DNA of 64,000 nt, taken from Pseudalgibacter alginicilyticus. GTDB lineage: Bacteria > Bacteroidota > Bacteroidia > Flavobacteriales > Flavobacteriaceae. The number at the start of each line of letters is the position of its first letter. Positions within the stretch are counted from its first letter, which is position 1. This document shows, piece after piece, positions 1-9,552 of the stretch. Made by a program: the position numbers and the translations under genes. The notes below the pieces were generated by a model. That model saw only the letters and a program-made list of their open reading frames with translations. It ran no database searches and was not told the DNA's origin. The stretch is taken from assembly GCF_001310225.1 (NCBI RefSeq), contig NZ_CP012898.1:2914001-2978000 (forward strand). The letters run 5' to 3'.

Positions 1-2587
1 CAGTATTGCCAAAAGTGGCCTTTACTTTATGTTCAGCAGTATTAAAGCTAGGCCTAAAATTAGGATTAGCTTCTTTGTCAAAATCAAAATTAGAATACGT
101 GTAATTCGCTCCTAAATCAAAACCTCCCAATATTTTGGTATTGATAGCAATAGCACTTCCGTAAGAATTAACTTCTGTCTTTGAATTTGTATATGTTTGA
201 TATCTTGCAAAATCATTGTTGCTAAGTGCAGCAAGTATTAATTGCGTGTCTTGATTTAATCCTGCAACAGAAGTTGGTATTTGAGGATCATATCCTGTTA
301 AATCAAAATTAGCGTTATTACCGTAATATGTTGCAACTACAGATTCATTAGCTATGAAATCTTTATAGGTATTATAATATGCACTAAAGTCAATAATAAC
401 TTTGTTAACTTTTCCTCTATACCCAACCTCAAAAGATTTTACTTGTTCTGGTTTAACATAATTTGGGTTTCCTATAAATTCACTCCCATTATCAGCAGGG
501 TTATGTGTTGCCAAACCTGTTGCAATTGTTGCAGCCATAGAATTGTTATAGGCAGCTGAACCTGGTTGTGTAACCGAATTAGGTTGACCAAGATTGTTCT
601 GAGCAAATTGACTAACACTATAATTTCTAATAAAACGATTACCAATATCATTAGCTCCCCCAATTAGAGTACCTAAACCTGTTACCAACCCAATGTATAA
701 ATCTTGTGTATTTGGGTTTCTAAATCCTGTTTGATATGAGGCTCTAATGTTATGATTTTTTTCTATGGTATACCCAGCTGAAATTCTTGGTGAAAAAAAT
801 CCATCAAATAGTTCTGATTTATCATAACGTAAAGACCCAGTCAATTTTAAATTTTCTAAAATTGTTTTTTGCACTTGAGTATAAATACCAATTTCTGAAT
901 ATGGAATTGTGTTTTCAGCATCTGCATATATAGTACCGAATGAATTTAAGTTGTATTTCCTATATGATCCTCCAACTTGAATTTCTGCAACATCAGTTAA
1001 ATGACTAAAGTTGTAGTTGGCATCTGCGTGATAAATTTTAGAATTATCCTTGATTTTAGATCCAGTTAAAAAACTAGTGTCGTTAGTTACTTTATCAAAT
1101 GCATTTTGAAACGCTTGAGTTCCTGGTTCTAACCTACCTGTTTCTGCTGTTTGTCTAGCAATTTCATGAGCTTGGGCATCAGTAGCTCCTCCTAAGGTAG
1201 CTTGAACATAAGCTCCTGTGTATTCGCCAAACCAAGTTTCATGCGGTTTCCAAACAGCAAGTATATTAGGCCCAGCAACATCCATAACATACGTGTCTCC
1301 TGCTTTATCTGAGGTAACATAACCGCGAAGAAAGAAATTCTGGTTTTTGATTTCTAACTTATGTTGTTGCACAGAAAACCCATCTATTCTATAGCGTTGA
1401 GCTCCTTGATAAATTGTAGAACCTGTACCAACTTTACCTACATAGGCAATTTCAAAATCATTTTCCCAAGGTCTGTAATATAGTCCCCAATCTGCTTTAA
1501 CGCTTTCTGCATTATAATCGGTTAAATCTCTTTCAGCATACCCTGTTCTACTCACAGCCACAGCTGGTACTAATGCGTTTGCACCAGCAGGAAGAATTCC
1601 TAAATTTACTAATGTTAATGCAACATCATTAATGTTGGTTGTAACATTGTCTCCATAAATATTAACGCCATCATAATTAACATTAGTAGCTCTTGTACCA
1701 CCTGTTTTATCCTTGTCGTTATAATCTGTTGCAAACCAATCAGTTCCTTTTAAGTAACCAAAGTTAACTTTTGCTGCAAATTTATTACTGAATTTATGTG
1801 CTGCTCTAATTCCAAAATCAGTATATTGGTTGTTACCTGCAGCTTCTTGTGACGTAATTCCTTGTTTTATATAAGCACTTATTCCTGTAAAATCAAATGG
1901 ATTTTTACTTTGCATAAATAGTATACCATTAAAAGCGTTGGCACCATATAAAGCAGAAGCTGCACCTGGGAGTAATTCTACACTTTGAACATCTGTTTCA
2001 ATCATACCTAATAAATTTCCCAAAGGAAAATTAAGTGCTGGTGCCGCGTTATCCATACCGTCTACCAATTGCATAAATCGATTGTTTCCAAAAGCAGCAA
2101 ACCCTCTGGTATTGATTGATTTAAAAGTTAAACTATTGGTGTTGATGTCTACGCCTTTCAAATTTTCTAAACCTCCATAAAAGTCTGATGAGGCAGTATT
2201 TTTAATGTCTTTTAACCCGAAGCGTTCAACTGTAACCGGTGATTCAAAAATTCGTTCAGGTGTTCTAGATGCGGAAATAACTACTTCATCTAAAGATGTT
2301 CCTTCTTTTAAAACAAAATTAATTGTTTGATTATTGGATGTAATTTGTTCTAGATAAGATTCAAAACCAACACTACTTGCTTGGATAGTAAATGGTGGTG
2401 ATTGACTTACTGTTAGAGAAAATTTACCATCAAAGTCTGTAACTGTACCTATTGATGTTCCAACAATTATTATGTTGGCTCCGGGAAGCGGCTGGCCGCT
2501 ATCATCTGTTACAGTACCTGAAAATGTCGTCTGTGAATATAACATACCACAAAAGAATAACAGTAGAATAGAAATAGTCGTTTTCAT
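1..2587 (-). CDS. TonB-dependent outer-membrane receptor (5' part; 3' end outside window)
   Basis: An uninterrupted minus-strand frame of 862 codons runs from an ATG at 2585-2587 off the left edge without a stop. The product starts with a signal peptide ending near MLYSQ. A carboxypeptidase-like regulatory domain follows (about residues 20-95: FSGTVTDDSGQPLPGANI, GKFSL), then a plug domain (EVVISASRTPER, GFAAFGNNR, SALYGANAFNGI) and aromatic beta-barrel strands. Such receptors import large substrates across the outer membrane using TonB energy. The substrate cannot be told: no SusD partner is visible, but the downstream side is cut off. A terminator separates it from glmS, so it is probably transcribed alone. 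The family call is firm; the C-terminal end is missing. Confidence 0.93.
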   Translation of the reverse strand, partial: MKTTISILLLFFCGMLYSQTTFSGTVTDDSGQPLPGANIIIVGTSIGTVTDFDGKFSLTVSQSPPFTIQASSVGFESYLEQITSNNQTINFVLKEGTSLDEVVISASRTPERIFESPVTVERFGLKDIKNTASSDFYGGLENLKGVDINTNSLTFKSINTRGFAAFGNNRFMQLVDGMDNAAPALNFPLGNLLGMIETDVQSVELLPGAASALYGANAFNGILFMQSKNPFDFTGISAYIKQGITSQEAAGNNQYTDFGIRAAHKFSNKFAAKVNFGYLKGTDWFATDYNDKDKTGGTRATNVNYDGVNIYGDNVTTNINDVALTLVNLGILPAGANALVPAVAVSRTGYAERDLTDYNAESVKADWGLYYRPWENDFEIAYVGKVGTGSTIYQGAQRYRIDGFSVQQHKLEIKNQNFFLRGYVTSDKAGDTYVMDVAGPNILAVWKPHETWFGEYTGAYVQATLGGATDAQAHEIARQTAETGRLEPGTQAFQNAFDKVTNDTSFLTGSKIKDNSKIYHADANYNFSHLTDVAEIQVGGSYRKYNLNSFGTIYADAENTIPYSEIGIYTQVQKTILENLKLTGSLRYDKSELFDGFFSPRISAGYTIEKNHNIRASYQTGFRNPNTQDLYIGLVTGLGTLIGGANDIGNRFIRNYSVSQFAQNNLGQPNSVTQPGSAAYNNSMAATIATGLATHNPADNGSEFIGNPNYVKPEQVKSFEVGYRGKVNKVIIDFSAYYNTYKDFIANESVVATYYGNNANFDLTGYDPQIPTSVAGLNQDTQLILAALSNNDFARYQTYTNSKTEVNSYGSAIAINTKILGGFDLGANYTYSNFDFDKEANPNFRPSFNTAEHKVKATFGNT

Positions 2588-2599
2588 ACATTATTAGAA

Positions 2600-2643
2600 T
2601 TTAGTTTTTATGTAATATTTAGTGTTTATAATTTAGTGCTTAT
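2600..2643 (-). repeat. Three direct 12-bp repeats in the receptor leader
   Basis: On the plus strand, TTTAGTTTTTAT, TTTAGTGTTTAT and TTTAGTGCTTAT begin at 2600, 2618 and 2632. They lie 13 to 56 bases before the receptor start codon. They could bind a regulator or be chance in an AT-rich leader. Confidence 0.4.
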
Positions 2644-2740
2644 TGTAAAAATATAAAAAAATTATGCACGCATAGTATATTTTAATAAAAAAACACCCTA
2701 AATATTGTTAAATATTCAAAAAACCCTGTTGTAAATAATA

Positions 2741-2776
2741 AAACCATCATTTTTTCGATAGAAAAAATGATGGTTT
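2741..2776 (-). terminator. Strong hairpin after glmS
   Basis: A perfect 16-bp inverted repeat (AAACCATCATTTTTTC and its complement) with a GATA loop lies 33 bases beyond the glmS stop, before the leader of the next gene. Its position and T-rich minus-strand arm fit an intrinsic terminator for the glmS operon. Confidence 0.85.
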
Positions 2777-2808
2777 TGATATGTTGATTTGTTAAGTTTT
2801 AGACTATT

Positions 2809-4656
2809 CTACTCTACGGTTACCGATTTAGCCAAATTACGTGGTTGATCGACATTTTTACCTAATAGTACCGCAATATGGTAAGATAATAATTGAAGTG
2901 GAATGGTTGTTAGTAATGGAGAAAGAGATTCTAAAGTATCGGGAACTTCGATGATATGGTCTGCTAATTTTCTAACATCAACATCGCCCTCAGTTACAAT
3001 TCCAATAATTTTTCCTTTCCTAGATTTAATTTCTTGAATGTTGCTAACAACTTTTTCATAATGGCCTTTTTTAGTTGCAATAACTATAATTGGCATGTTT
3101 TCATCGATTAAGGCAATTGGACCGTGCTTCATTTCTGCTGCTGGATAACCTTCAGCATGAATATAAGATATTTCTTTAAGTTTTAATGCGCCTTCAAGAG
3201 CAACAGGGAAGTTATAGCCTCTACCTAAATATAAACAATTGGGGGCATCCTTGTATATATCAGCAATCATTTTAATATGAGAATCAGATTCTAAAGCTTT
3301 TTCTACTTTTTTTGGAATCATTTCTAATTCTAAAAGGTGCGTTCGGAAATCGGAACTGCTAATAGTGCCTTTGGCTCTAGATAATCTTAAAGCTATTAAA
3401 GTTAAAACGGTAATTTGAGTTGTAAATGCTTTTGTTGAAGCTACACCTATTTCTGGTCCAGCATGTGTATAAGCACCTGCATGAGTTTCTCTGGCAATAG
3501 ACGATCCTACAACATTACATACTCCAAACACAAAAGCACCTTTTGATTTTGCTAATTTAATAGCAGCTAAGGTATCTGCTGTTTCTCCAGATTGTGAGAT
3601 AGCTATTAAAATATCATTTTCAGTTATGACAGGATTTCTGTATCTAAATTCTGAAGCATATTCAACTTCCACAGGAATTCTTGCTAAATCTTCAAAAATA
3701 TATTCTGCAACTAAGCCTGCATGCCATGATGTTCCACAAGCAACAATAATGATACGATTAGCATTGAGGAATTTTTTCATGTTATCTTCAATACCAGCCA
3801 TTTTTATAATGGCTTCGTTTCTTAGTAATCGGCCTCTGTAAGTATCTGTAATAGCTTTTGGTTGTTCATGAATTTCTTTAAGCATGAAATGCTCATATCC
3901 TCCTTTTTCAATTTGCTCTAAATTAAGTTGAAGTTCTTGGATATAGGGGGCAACCAATGAGTCATCTTTTATTTTTCTGACTTTTATTGGTTTATGAAAT
4001 CTAATTATAGCCATTTCTTCATCTTCTAAATAAATAGCATTTTTAGTGTATTCTAAAAAGGGAGAGGCGTCACTAGCTATAAAAAATTCATTTTCACCAA
4101 TTCCAACTGCCAAAGGACTTCCTAATCTAGCAATTACAATTTCTTCAGGTTTTGTTTTGTCAAAAACAGCTATAGCGTAAGCACCAATGACTTGGTTTAA
4201 GGCTATTTGAACTGCTTTTCCGAGTTTTATGTTTTCTTGTTTTTTTACGTCTTCTATTAAATTTACCAATACTTCTGTATCTGTATCGGAATGAAAAACA
4301 TAGCCTCTAGAAATCAATTCTTGTTTTAGTGATTCATAATTTTCAATAATACCGTTATGAATAATAACTAATTCTCCAGAGTTTGAGACATGTGGATGAG
4401 AATTTACATCGTTTGGAACACCATGGGTAGCCCATCTTGTATGTCCAATTCCTATGTTTCCACTTTTTGTAATTTCTTTTTCTGAAAGGGCTTCCAAATC
4501 AGCAACTTTACCTTTAGTTTTTGAAACTTTTAGGTTTTCACCGTCAAATAGGGCTATACCTGCACTATCATATCCTCTGTACTCTAAGCGTTTAAGGCCT
4601 TCGATAACAATAGGGTAAGCTTCTCGATGTCCTAAATATCCAACAATTCCACACAT
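2809..4656 (-). CDS. glmS: Glutamine--fructose-6-phosphate aminotransferase (isomerizing)
   Basis: Makes glucosamine-6-phosphate from fructose-6-phosphate and glutamine, the first step to UDP-GlcNAc for peptidoglycan and lipid A. The 615-residue product has the normal length. It begins MCGIVGYLG, so Cys2 becomes the N-terminal nucleophile of the class II glutaminase domain (about 1-220, with GHTRWATHG at 71-79). Two SIS domains follow, with CGTS at 307-310, and the protein ends NLAKSVTVE as usual. It is the last gene of an operon after a glycogen-synthase-like protein and a DUF4270 lipoprotein; the DUF4270 gene stops only 7 bases upstream. No glmS ribozyme is expected in this phylum and none was seen. 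Confidence 0.98.
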   Translation of the reverse strand: MCGIVGYLGHREAYPIVIEGLKRLEYRGYDSAGIALFDGENLKVSKTKGKVADLEALSEKEITKSGNIGIGHTRWATHGVPNDVNSHPHVSNSGELVIIHNGIIENYESLKQELISRGYVFHSDTDTEVLVNLIEDVKKQENIKLGKAVQIALNQVIGAYAIAVFDKTKPEEIVIARLGSPLAVGIGENEFFIASDASPFLEYTKNAIYLEDEEMAIIRFHKPIKVRKIKDDSLVAPYIQELQLNLEQIEKGGYEHFMLKEIHEQPKAITDTYRGRLLRNEAIIKMAGIEDNMKKFLNANRIIIVACGTSWHAGLVAEYIFEDLARIPVEVEYASEFRYRNPVITENDILIAISQSGETADTLAAIKLAKSKGAFVFGVCNVVGSSIARETHAGAYTHAGPEIGVASTKAFTTQITVLTLIALRLSRAKGTISSSDFRTHLLELEMIPKKVEKALESDSHIKMIADIYKDAPNCLYLGRGYNFPVALEGALKLKEISYIHAEGYPAAEMKHGPIALIDENMPIIVIATKKGHYEKVVSNIQEIKSRKGKIIGIVTEGDVDVRKLADHIIEVPDTLESLSPLLTTIPLQLLSYHIAVLLGKNVDQPRNLAKSVTVE

Positions 4657-4663
4657 AATTAAT

Positions 4664-6319
4664 TTATTTTGGTTTAGTAAAAAAAAGTTTTAGTGCTATT
4701 TGTTTATCAGTTTCAACATTATTGTGGCTTCCATATAAAATAGTGCCTCTTGGGCTAATGATAGATGCAGCAGGAATTGCCGTTACCTCATCTTCGCTAT
4801 TTAAAATGAATGCATTGTTTGTATAATTAACATTATTTGAAATTACTAATCCAATTTTTGTATTTGTAGAATCATTAAAAACAAGGTTGTTTAAATGATC
4901 TGTAATACGGATTTTATACTTCCAAATCCCCGAATCTTCACCCTCTTCATTTCGTAATCCTAAATGGATATATTTAGAAAATACAGGAGTTGTGCCATCG
5001 GTTGTTTGATCGTTTGTGTAATCAACAAGTGGTGTGTTATTTTTTATATCGTAGGCATATAGTCTGTCATAAGAATGATCTTCTGATGGTGAATCTATAT
5101 CTTCGTAAATAATTAATTGGGCTTCATTAATCAGAACATTTTGATCGCCATTAGCATTTTTTAATTCTGCTTTTAAAGCGTCTAAATCATCAGGAAAACC
5201 ATTGTTGTTTAAATCTTCACCTGGAAATAAATCAACTACTGCCATTGATCCAACATTTTTTAAATATAGTTGTTCGTCTCCTTCTGCTTTGTTGCCATTA
5301 TTTAAAGTCATTAAATCAAAATCATTAACAAATGTATTTATTTTGTTCCCTGTAAAATTTAAAGTGTAGGTACTTTGATATTTAGTTGGGTCGGTTTCAG
5401 ATAAGTCCTCAGAATAATATATGACTATAGTAGCCCCACTGTTTGCTAAATCTAATGAAATTAGATTGCCATTTTCTGAGATAGGCTCAACTTTAAAATA
5501 TAAGCCTCTAAAATAGTCTTTAAAGTTGCTATCATTACTTAAAACACTTGTGCCTTCTTTGTCTAATATGGTAGTTTTCCAAAAGGAGTTATCTAAATGA
5601 ATTCGATATGAAGGAGCAAGTATTTCTGATGTTTCTACTTCATCATCATCATTTGTGGTTGTTAAAACAATTTCTTCATTACTTGGGATAAAAGCAGAAT
5701 TCTCATAAATCAAAGAGCCTTTGTGGGTATCAAAATCTATCGTTACATTTTCTGTAATGGCAGAATTTATAGTTTTATCAGCATTGTTAGCGTTTGAGTA
5801 ATAGCGTTGAGACTCATCGAAGCTTGTATTAGGGTTAAAACTTCTTAAAAAATAATTGTTTTGATAGATAGATAATTTAATTGGCGACTCTGTATTTCCA
5901 TATAAAGAATCTAATTTATATATGTTTTTTGTTGTCCCATCAGTATTGATTTGGGTTTCAATAAGTGTACTGTAATAAGGAATTGTTAAAACCACTGAGT
6001 CTATAACGGGATTAATTCCAAAATCGGGATTACTAACAGCTTGAGTTAATTGGGTAACAAAACTAGCTTTGGTTTGTCCGTAAAGTGGGTCGTTATATAC
6101 ACCTAAGAGTGTAGATGTTAGATTGCTAGTCTGAACTGAGTCTAATTTTTTATTGTAAGCCTTAACGGGAATTATTAAATCAGGCGTTTCAAAATTAGCA
6201 TTGTCTTGACCAATAACATCACTTTCAATGATACTAAAATCCCTGTCGCAAGCAACGAAAGATATAACAACAAGTAAGATAGAACAGGTAGGTAATAGGG
6301 CTTTAAATATTTCTTTCAT
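4664..6319 (-). CDS. DUF4270 family lipoprotein
   Basis: A 551-residue protein with a lipoprotein signal peptide (hydrophobic stretch, then FVAC with Cys24). The mature part is rich in Asn, Asp, Thr and beta-prone segments. Features such as LIIPVKAYNKKLDSVQTSNL near the N-terminus and a late beta-sandwich section match DUF4270, a Bacteroidota surface or periplasmic lipoprotein family of unknown function. It sits between a GT5-like gene and glmS, an arrangement I recall as common in flavobacteria, which hints at a cell-envelope role. No catalytic motif is visible. The family call rests on sequence style and neighbourhood. Confidence 0.8.
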   Translation of the reverse strand: MKEIFKALLPTCSILLVVISFVACDRDFSIIESDVIGQDNANFETPDLIIPVKAYNKKLDSVQTSNLTSTLLGVYNDPLYGQTKASFVTQLTQAVSNPDFGINPVIDSVVLTIPYYSTLIETQINTDGTTKNIYKLDSLYGNTESPIKLSIYQNNYFLRSFNPNTSFDESQRYYSNANNADKTINSAITENVTIDFDTHKGSLIYENSAFIPSNEEIVLTTTNDDDEVETSEILAPSYRIHLDNSFWKTTILDKEGTSVLSNDSNFKDYFRGLYFKVEPISENGNLISLDLANSGATIVIYYSEDLSETDPTKYQSTYTLNFTGNKINTFVNDFDLMTLNNGNKAEGDEQLYLKNVGSMAVVDLFPGEDLNNNGFPDDLDALKAELKNANGDQNVLINEAQLIIYEDIDSPSEDHSYDRLYAYDIKNNTPLVDYTNDQTTDGTTPVFSKYIHLGLRNEEGEDSGIWKYKIRITDHLNNLVFNDSTNTKIGLVISNNVNYTNNAFILNSEDEVTAIPAASIISPRGTILYGSHNNVETDKQIALKLFFTKPK

Positions 6320-6345
6320 AATTTTTTAATGAACACTAATAGGGG

Positions 6346-7155
6346 TTATACTAACACTTCTGAGTTAAAAAATGTTGTGTAAGCTTCACCAAATTCATCT
6401 TTGCTTTTGTATTCTAATACGGGTTTGTTAGAATTATTAATGTAATTCTCTAATTCTTCAGGGAGGTCTTCAGAACCTACGATTAAAGCATCAGAAAAAT
6501 CAATTGCAACTTTCATTAAATTGGTATACGAAGGTGTTTCTAAAATTTTAACTACATCATCACTAATATTGTCAAATTTAATTTTATTATACATATCTTC
6601 GTTTAACGTATTGTTAAAACTTTGATTATATACAGAAGTAACAATTTTACTCTCGCTAAATAAAGGTTCATCTTTATAGTATTCTTTTAAGTACAGAGGC
6701 AATAGAGAGGCCAGCCATCCATGCACATGAATAACATCTGGGGCCCAGTTTAATTTTTTTACGGTTTCTATTACACCTTTAGCAAAAAAAATGGCGCGTT
6801 CATCATTGTCCGGAAACATAACACCTTGTTTGTCTTTAAATGTGCCTTTTCTTTTAAAGTACTCTTCGTTATCTATAAAGTAAACTTGTATACGCTCTTT
6901 AGGAATGGAAGCTACTTTTATAATTAGTGGCATATCCAAATCATTGATTACTAAATTGATTCCTGATAGGCGTATTACTTCATGTAATTGATGTCTTCGT
7001 TCATTAATATTACCGTATCTGGGCATGAATATCCTTATTTGTCCACCTTGTTGATTTACAAATCTTGGAGCTTCAAAAGACATGGAAGAAATTTCCGTCT
7101 CTGGCAAATAAGGTACTACTTCAGATGATACATACAATATCCTCTTATCTTTCAT
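6346..7155 (-). CDS. Glycogen/starch synthase-like protein (GT5 N-terminal domain only)
   Basis: A 269-residue protein that matches only the N-terminal half of GT5 glycogen synthases: YVSSEVVPY at the start, IFMPRYGNI at 42-50, the ADP-glucose-region stretch PDVIHVHGWLAS at 139-150, and NDERAIFFAKG. Full enzymes are about 470-480 residues with a second Rossmann domain, which is absent here. The usual KTGGLADV nucleotide-binding loop after the first strand reads PETEISSMS. It is therefore unlikely to be a normal glycogen synthase. It is the first gene of the operon with the DUF4270 lipoprotein (26-base gap) and glmS, and diverges from panC. It may be a regulatory or sugar-binding relative. Confidence 0.8.
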   Translation of the reverse strand: MKDKRILYVSSEVVPYLPETEISSMSFEAPRFVNQQGGQIRIFMPRYGNINERRHQLHEVIRLSGINLVINDLDMPLIIKVASIPKERIQVYFIDNEEYFKRKGTFKDKQGVMFPDNDERAIFFAKGVIETVKKLNWAPDVIHVHGWLASLLPLYLKEYYKDEPLFSESKIVTSVYNQSFNNTLNEDMYNKIKFDNISDDVVKILETPSYTNLMKVAIDFSDALIVGSEDLPEELENYINNSNKPVLEYKSKDEFGEAYTTFFNSEVLV

Positions 7156-7242
7156 ATGATTGTTTTTGGTGTTTTTCGTGAGAATTCAAAATAAAAAACA
7201 CGCAAAATTACAAAATTTTATGCAGATTGGCAGTAAAAATAT

Positions 7243-7250
7243 TAAGTTTG
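7243..7250 (+). promoter_or_regulatory. Putative -7 box for panCD
   Basis: TAAGTTTG matches the Bacteroidota TAnnTTTG -7 consensus and lies 24 bases before the proposed TTG start of panC. No well-spaced -33 TTG was found. This box makes the more upstream in-frame TTG at 7227 an unlikely start. Confidence 0.45.
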
Positions 7251-7274
7251 CACCCGTTATATTTTTATAGAACA

Positions 7275-8123
7275 TTGGAAGCTTATTCAGATAGAGAACA
7301 AATAGAGAAGATTTTAACTTCTTTTAGGGCTAAACAGTTGCTTGTTGGGTTTGTGCCAACTATGGGAGCTTTGCATCAAGGACACTTAGCGTTGGTAGAA
7401 AAAGCGTTGGCACATAATGATAAAGTTGTGGTAAGTGTTTTTGTCAATCCTACGCAGTTTGATAATCCTGAGGATCTTAAAAAATACCCCCGAACTTTAA
7501 ATGAAGATTTGGCTTTGCTAAAAGACCTTTCGGTAGATATTATAGTGTATGCTCCAACGGTTGAAGATATGTACAAAGGCAATACCATATCTGAAAAATT
7601 TGATTTTGATGGCTTAGAGTTTGAAATGGAAGGTAGATTTAGAAATGGACATTTTGATGGTGTAGGTACCATAGTAAAACGTTTATTCGAAATTATAAAA
7701 CCAGATAGTGCTTATTTTGGGGAAAAAGATTTTCAGCAGTTACAAATTATAAAAAAACTTGTTGAAAAGCATGATTTGCCAGTAACAATTGTAGGTTGCC
7801 CTATTTATAGAGAAACCAGTGGTTTGGCAATGAGTTCACGCAATACACGGTTAAAACCTGCATATAAAAAGGCGGTTCCATTTATTTATAAAACTTTAAA
7901 AACTGCCAAAATTAAATTTGGCACAAAAAGTGCTAATAAAGTGACTGAGTGGGTTGAATCGCAATTTGCAAAACAGCCATTATTAAAATTGGAGTATTTT
8001 ATAATTGCAGATGAAGCTACCTTAAAAACAGTAAAACGAAAATTAAACAAAAAGACATATAGAGCATTTATTGCAGTTTATGCCGATGATATCAGATTGA
8101 TTGATAATATAGCTTTAAATTAA
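7275..8123 (+). CDS. panC: Pantothenate synthetase
   Basis: Joins pantoate and beta-alanine using ATP, the last step of vitamin B5 synthesis in the cytosol. Family motifs are present in order: [13 protein letters not shown] (ATP-binding HIGH-like site), [16 protein letters not shown] and the KMSKS-like loop MSSRNTRL. No in-frame ATG precedes these motifs. TTG at 7275 gives 282 residues, the family's usual length, and lies just after a likely -7 box; TTG at 7227 would add 16 residues overlapping that box. panD follows after 13 bases and supplies beta-alanine, so the two genes form a pathway pair. The function is firm; the start codon is inferred. Confidence 0.93.
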   Translation: MEAYSDREQIEKILTSFRAKQLLVGFVPTMGALHQGHLALVEKALAHNDKVVVSVFVNPTQFDNPEDLKKYPRTLNEDLALLKDLSVDIIVYAPTVEDMYKGNTISEKFDFDGLEFEMEGRFRNGHFDGVGTIVKRLFEIIKPDSAYFGEKDFQQLQIIKKLVEKHDLPVTIVGCPIYRETSGLAMSSRNTRLKPAYKKAVPFIYKTLKTAKIKFGTKSANKVTEWVESQFAKQPLLKLEYFIIADEATLKTVKRKLNKKTYRAFIAVYADDIRLIDNIALN

Positions 8124-8132
8124 TTATCTTTG
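8101..8132 (+). promoter_or_regulatory. panD promoter overlapping the panC stop
   Basis: TTG (8101-8103), 21 bases, then TATCTTTG (8125-8132) matches the Bacteroidota TTG-N17-23-TAnnTTTG pattern. Only four bases separate the -7 box from the panD ATG, so the transcript would be leaderless or nearly so. The box directly follows the panC stop codon. Confidence 0.65.
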
Positions 8133-8136
8133 CCTC

Positions 8137-8487
8137 ATGCAAATACAAGTAGTAAAATCTAAAATTCACAGAGTAAAATGCACTGGTGCAGAACTTAACT
8201 ACATTGGTAGTATTACTATTGATGAAGATTTAATGGATGCTGCCAATATTATTCAGGGTGAAAAAGTTCAAATAGTAAATAACGATAACGGTGAACGACT
8301 AGAAACCTATTGTATTCCTGGTCCTAGAAAAACAGGAGAAATAACTCTTAACGGTGCTGCCGCTAGAAAAGTTGCAGTGGGTGATACTTTAATTTTAATT
8401 ACTTATGCTTTTATGGATATTGAAAAAGCTAAAGTATTTAAACCGTCCTTAGTGTTTCCAGACGAAGCAACTAACTTGTTAAATTAA
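8137..8487 (+). CDS. panD: Aspartate 1-decarboxylase (pyruvoyl enzyme)
   Basis: Decarboxylates aspartate to beta-alanine for pantothenate synthesis. The 116-residue proenzyme shows the self-cleavage site Gly24-Ser25 within YIGSITID, which yields the pyruvoyl cofactor. The N-terminal [10 protein letters not shown] (Lys9 region), the conserved Tyr near position 59 (LETYCIPG) and NGAAAR (72-77) are in place, so the enzyme looks active. It follows panC directly and has its own likely promoter. The next membrane-protein gene starts 6 bases after its stop. Confidence 0.98.
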   Translation: MQIQVVKSKIHRVKCTGAELNYIGSITIDEDLMDAANIIQGEKVQIVNNDNGERLETYCIPGPRKTGEITLNGAAARKVAVGDTLILITYAFMDIEKAKVFKPSLVFPDEATNLLN

Positions 8488-8493
8488 TTCCCT

Positions 8494-9465
8494 TTGAATT
8501 CTTCAGTAAAAAAAGCGCTTAAAATTTTAATTCCGCTTTTATTGGCTATTGTTTTTGGTTGGTTTATGTTTTCTGAAATACCAATAAAAACAGTTACACC
8601 TTATTTTAAAAGTGCTGATTATTATTATATAGTTTTAGGGGTTTTTTGCGGACTATTAAGCCATTTGTCAAGAGCTTATCGATGGAAATTTTTGCTGGAA
8701 CCTATGGGGTATAAAGTAAAGTTGCCTAATAGTATTATGGCCGTTTTTATTACTTATTTAGCAAATTACGGCATTCCAAGATCTGGTGAGGTGCTAAGGG
8801 CAGCAGTTTTAACTAACTATGAAAATGTTCCTTTTGAAAAAGGTTTTGGTACGATAGTAGCCGAACGTATTGCAGACCTTATCGTTATGATGGGAATTAT
8901 TATTTTAACTCTTCTTTTTCAATTTGATTTTATTTATCAATTACTTAAACAGGCTTTTCAGCCAATAAAATTGGTTATTGCAGGCGTTTTGGCAATACTT
9001 TTTTTAGGGGTACTTGTTGTTTATATAAAAAGAAGTAGCTCTAAATTTGCTTTAAAAATACGAACGTTTTTAACTGGATTATTAGAGGGACTCTTAAGTA
9101 TTTTTAAAATGAAATATAAGTGGGCTTTTATTTTTCATACGCTATTTATATGGGGCATGTACGTGCTCATGTTTTATATTACTACTTTTTCATTGGAAGA
9201 GTTGAATGGAGCTTCGATAGGGGCTGTATTGGTGGCTTTTATAGCAGCCAGTTTTACAATAGCTGCTACTAATGGCGGGGTGTTTTTTTATCCTGCAGCA
9301 GTTTTAGGAGCCTTTTTGTTATTTGGATTGCCTAAAGATGCTAGTTATGCTTTTGGTTGGATTATTTGGTCGTCACAAACACTTATGATTTTTATTTTTG
9401 GAATTCTGTCATTTATCTTTGTACCAGTTTATAATAGAAATAAAACTTCAGAAAATACTAAATAA
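8494..9465 (+). CDS. Lysylphosphatidylglycerol synthase TM-region family protein (UPF0104)
   Basis: A 323-residue integral membrane protein with about eight hydrophobic segments and no soluble domain. The conserved block LSHLSRAYRWKFLLEP and the following PRSGEVLRAAVLTNYENVPFEKGFGTIVAERIADL are typical of the AglD/MprF transmembrane family (UPF0104). Members flip or handle lipid-linked molecules, but the substrate here is unknown. The start is TTG, 6 bases after the panD stop, with no alternative ATG before the first membrane segment, so it is likely co-transcribed with panCD. The cationic synthetase domain of true MprF is absent. Confidence 0.88.
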   Translation: MNSSVKKALKILIPLLLAIVFGWFMFSEIPIKTVTPYFKSADYYYIVLGVFCGLLSHLSRAYRWKFLLEPMGYKVKLPNSIMAVFITYLANYGIPRSGEVLRAAVLTNYENVPFEKGFGTIVAERIADLIVMMGIIILTLLFQFDFIYQLLKQAFQPIKLVIAGVLAILFLGVLVVYIKRSSSKFALKIRTFLTGLLEGLLSIFKMKYKWAFIFHTLFIWGMYVLMFYITTFSLEELNGASIGAVLVAFIAASFTIAATNGGVFFYPAAVLGAFLLFGLPKDASYAFGWIIWSSQTLMIFIFGILSFIFVPVYNRNKTSENTK

Positions 9466-9552
9466 GGTTTTAGAGCTTTCACAGGAAGTTTGTTTTTAAA
9501 CTTTCGGTTAATTTGTTACCTTGCTCAAGTGTTAAATCTCAAATCTTTTAAA

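Noticed and set aside
472-663. 63-codon minus-strand reading frame inside the first receptor
   Set aside because: It is in another frame of the intact TonB-dependent receptor and is just Leu/Ile-rich shadow sequence.
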